Shown here piece by piece: positions 62,750-64,000 of a stretch of 64,000 nucleotides of DNA. The notes beneath the pieces were generated by a model, which was given only the letters and a program-made list of their open reading frames with translations, was not told the origin of the DNA and did not search any database. The DNA is from Dictyobacter vulcani (lineage in GTDB: Bacteria; Chloroflexota; Ktedonobacteria; Ktedonobacterales; Ktedonobacteraceae), in NCBI RefSeq assembly GCF_008974265.1, contig NZ_BKZW01000002.1, positions 1,054,001-1,118,000 of the forward strand. Direction: 5' to 3'. Position 1 is the first letter of the stretch; the number at the start of each line of letters is the position of its first letter. A program made the translations under genes and the position numbers.

Positions 62750-63079
62750 ATGAGTGATCAGTATTCACAGGAACAATTGGCTGCTTTGCGTGCTAATGAG
62801 ACGCGCTGTGTTCGTGTTCTGGCTGCTTGCCGCCGTTTTGCAGTTAATGTCAGTGGTGCTGCTGGCAACTATGCGACCTTTGCCCAGAACGAAGAGGTTT
62901 TGCTGGAATCCTTTCATGAGGTTGAATTGGCGCATGCCAGTCCTGATGGCCGCTATGAGCAGCTTTTTGCTGAGCGTTGTCAGCGGGCCGGTTTAACGAC
63001 TGCCGATGTCTCGATGCTACAAACACGCTGGCAGCGCCTTCAGCAGTTGCTGGATGGCGACGAGGAAGATTCCGAGTAA
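62750..63079 (+). CDS. Small soluble helical protein, unknown
   Basis: 109 residues from ATG 62750, with GGTAGGGGATG upstream; an earlier in-frame ATG at 62717 lacks a site. It is predicted all helical, with an early Cys pair region (RCVRVLAACRRF) and a C-terminal helix ending in DGDEEDSE. No family recognised. Neighbours give no hint. Confidence 0.55.
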   Translation: MSDQYSQEQLAALRANETRCVRVLAACRRFAVNVSGAAGNYATFAQNEEVLLESFHEVELAHASPDGRYEQLFAERCQRAGLTTADVSMLQTRWQRLQQLLDGDEEDSE

Positions 63080-63306
63080 TCTGCAGGCCTTTAGGTGACT
63101 CAGGACTGCGCCTGGTAAATTGTTTTCCATAGTATTTGTTTGCTTGCTTTTGTCTACGTTAGCAATCGTCTGGCCGTACAAGAGATGAAGACAGGTAGCA
63201 TAGATAACCATGTCTTTTTTGTCGATAATAGCAATAGCATGAATAAACAAATCTGCTGTGTTTCAGATTGGACACAGTTCTTTTTTTGGGAAAGTGGTGA
63301 ATGTGT

Positions 63307-64000
63307 ATGAAAGCAATGATTATTACTGGATTTGGTGGTCCTGAAGTTTTCCAGCCACAGGAATTGCCTGAACCTACTCCTCAAGCGGATGAAGTATTAG
63401 TAAAGGTCTATGCCAGCTCGATTAATCCAGTGGACTATAAAATTCGTCAGGCAGGTTCGTGGGCAGGCGTGCAGCCTCCTGCGGTCATTGGCTATGATGT
63501 CTCGGGCGTCGTTGAGGCGGTCGGTGCGATGGTGAAGGATTTCAAGGTAGGGGATGAGGTCTATTATACACCGGATATTCCTGGACGCGGTGGGAGCTAT
63601 GCGGAGTATCATGTGGCCCGCGAAGCGATTGTCGCCCATAAGCCGAAGAATTTGTCGCATATAGAGGCGGCCAGTATTCCTCTGGCGGGTGGAACGGCCT
63701 GGGATGCTTTGATTACCAGGGCTCAGTTGAAACCTGGTGAGACAGTCTTGATCCATGGTGGTACTGGTGGCGTGGGTTCACTGGCTGTTCAGATCGCTCA
63801 TGCGGCTGGTGCCTATGTCTTTACCACCTGTAGCGGTAAGAATGCTGAGCTGGCAAAGAAACTGGGTGCGGACCGCGTTATCGATTATAAGACTGAGAAC
63901 TATGCGGATATCATCTTAAAAGAGACCAATGGTAAGGGTGTGGATGTTGTTTTTGATACCGTGGGTGGTGAGACGATCACGAATAGTATTGCAGCCACTA
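63307..64000 (+). CDS. Zinc-less alcohol dehydrogenase / quinone oxidoreductase (MDR), truncated by window end
   Basis: 231 codons are visible from ATG 63307 (MKAMIITGFGGPEVFQPQEL); ATG 63301 is also in frame. The GroES-like domain has VYASSINPVDYKIRQ and GYDVSGVVEAVG, and the NADP-binding Rossmann motif is LIHGGTGGVGSLAVQIAHAAGA, followed by FDTVGGETI. No structural-zinc cysteine cluster is seen, so it belongs to the quinone oxidoreductase branch of the medium-chain reductases, which reduce quinones or enones with NADPH. The remaining 90-100 residues lie beyond the window. Confidence 0.9.
   Translation, partial: MKAMIITGFGGPEVFQPQELPEPTPQADEVLVKVYASSINPVDYKIRQAGSWAGVQPPAVIGYDVSGVVEAVGAMVKDFKVGDEVYYTPDIPGRGGSYAEYHVAREAIVAHKPKNLSHIEAASIPLAGGTAWDALITRAQLKPGETVLIHGGTGGVGSLAVQIAHAAGAYVFTTCSGKNAELAKKLGADRVIDYKTENYADIILKETNGKGVDVVFDTVGGETITNSIAAT

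Overview
The window looks like a chromosomal segment of a Ktedonobacteria-type Chloroflexota bacterium. This placement is an inference from gene content and style, not from a marker gene: about 50 % GC, AGGAGG-type ribosome binding sites, a close relative of the F420-dependent glucose-6-phosphate dehydrogenase of actinobacteria, a second luciferase-like oxidoreductase, a C39-peptidase ABC exporter with a minimal adaptor, GC-rich palindromic repeat arrays between genes, and scattered insertion sequences. No rRNA, tRNA, CRISPR array or prophage was recognised.

Layout. 0-6.6 kb: three frameshifted genes (FUSC-type membrane transporter, PH-like membrane protein, enterochelin-esterase-like hydrolase), then an intact NCS2 purine permease. 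6.6-7.6 kb: non-coding, with a long hairpin and a five-unit tandem array. 7.6-11.2 kb: C39 peptidase/ABC exporter with a short HlyD-like adaptor, and a NADAR protein. 11.2-15.4 kb: an RND efflux pump and its TetR regulator, with matching 20-bp operators before both genes. 15.7-31 kb: small membrane proteins, GNAT, F420-dependent glucose-6-phosphate dehydrogenase, aquaporin, an orphan ATP synthase subunit c, a broken LuxR-type response regulator, a beta-propeller lactonase, an M20 peptidase, an acyl-CoA dehydrogenase with its APH-like kinase partner, and broken aldo/keto reductase and ChrB-like genes.

30.7-41.2 kb holds the clearest functional unit, a purine/ureide catabolic cluster. A divergent amidohydrolase faces an operon of OHCU decarboxylase, urate oxidase, hydroxyisourate hydrolase, an allantoate-amidohydrolase-type M20 enzyme, allantoinase, a fused FAD/2Fe-2S xanthine dehydrogenase subunit and the molybdopterin subunit, followed by a DUF3830 protein. 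Together they would take hypoxanthine or xanthine through urate and allantoin to allantoate and beyond. A good sigma-70-type promoter with an adjoining palindrome precedes the operon.

41-51 kb: ATP-grasp protein, flavin monooxygenase with TetR, a DeoR regulator cut in two by a complete IS4-family element with a 12-bp target duplication, a frameshifted gamma-glutamyltransferase and a 5'-deleted ABC transporter. 51-64 kb: a double retropepsin-like plus PDZ protein, an RDD protein, TetR, a nucleotidyltransferase and its neighbour, a polytopic membrane protein, remains of an IS200/IS605-like element, an alpha/beta hydrolase, a frameshifted secreted glucoamylase-like protein, a DUF4385 pseudogene, a Tat-exported berberine-bridge-type oxidase, and the start of a quinone-oxidoreductase-like gene that runs off the end.

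An unusual number of genes (about ten) are interrupted by single-base indels, mostly one base lost from a short homopolymer, while many long genes are intact. This is either recent pseudogenisation or indel error in the assembly, and it decides how the annotation should be read. I did not find a convincing previously undescribed system. The best candidates for a second look are the response regulator with a degenerate receiver, the inverted-order xanthine dehydrogenase fusion, the orphan C39 exporter, the promoter-terminator pair at 60.6 kb and the structured repeat arrays.
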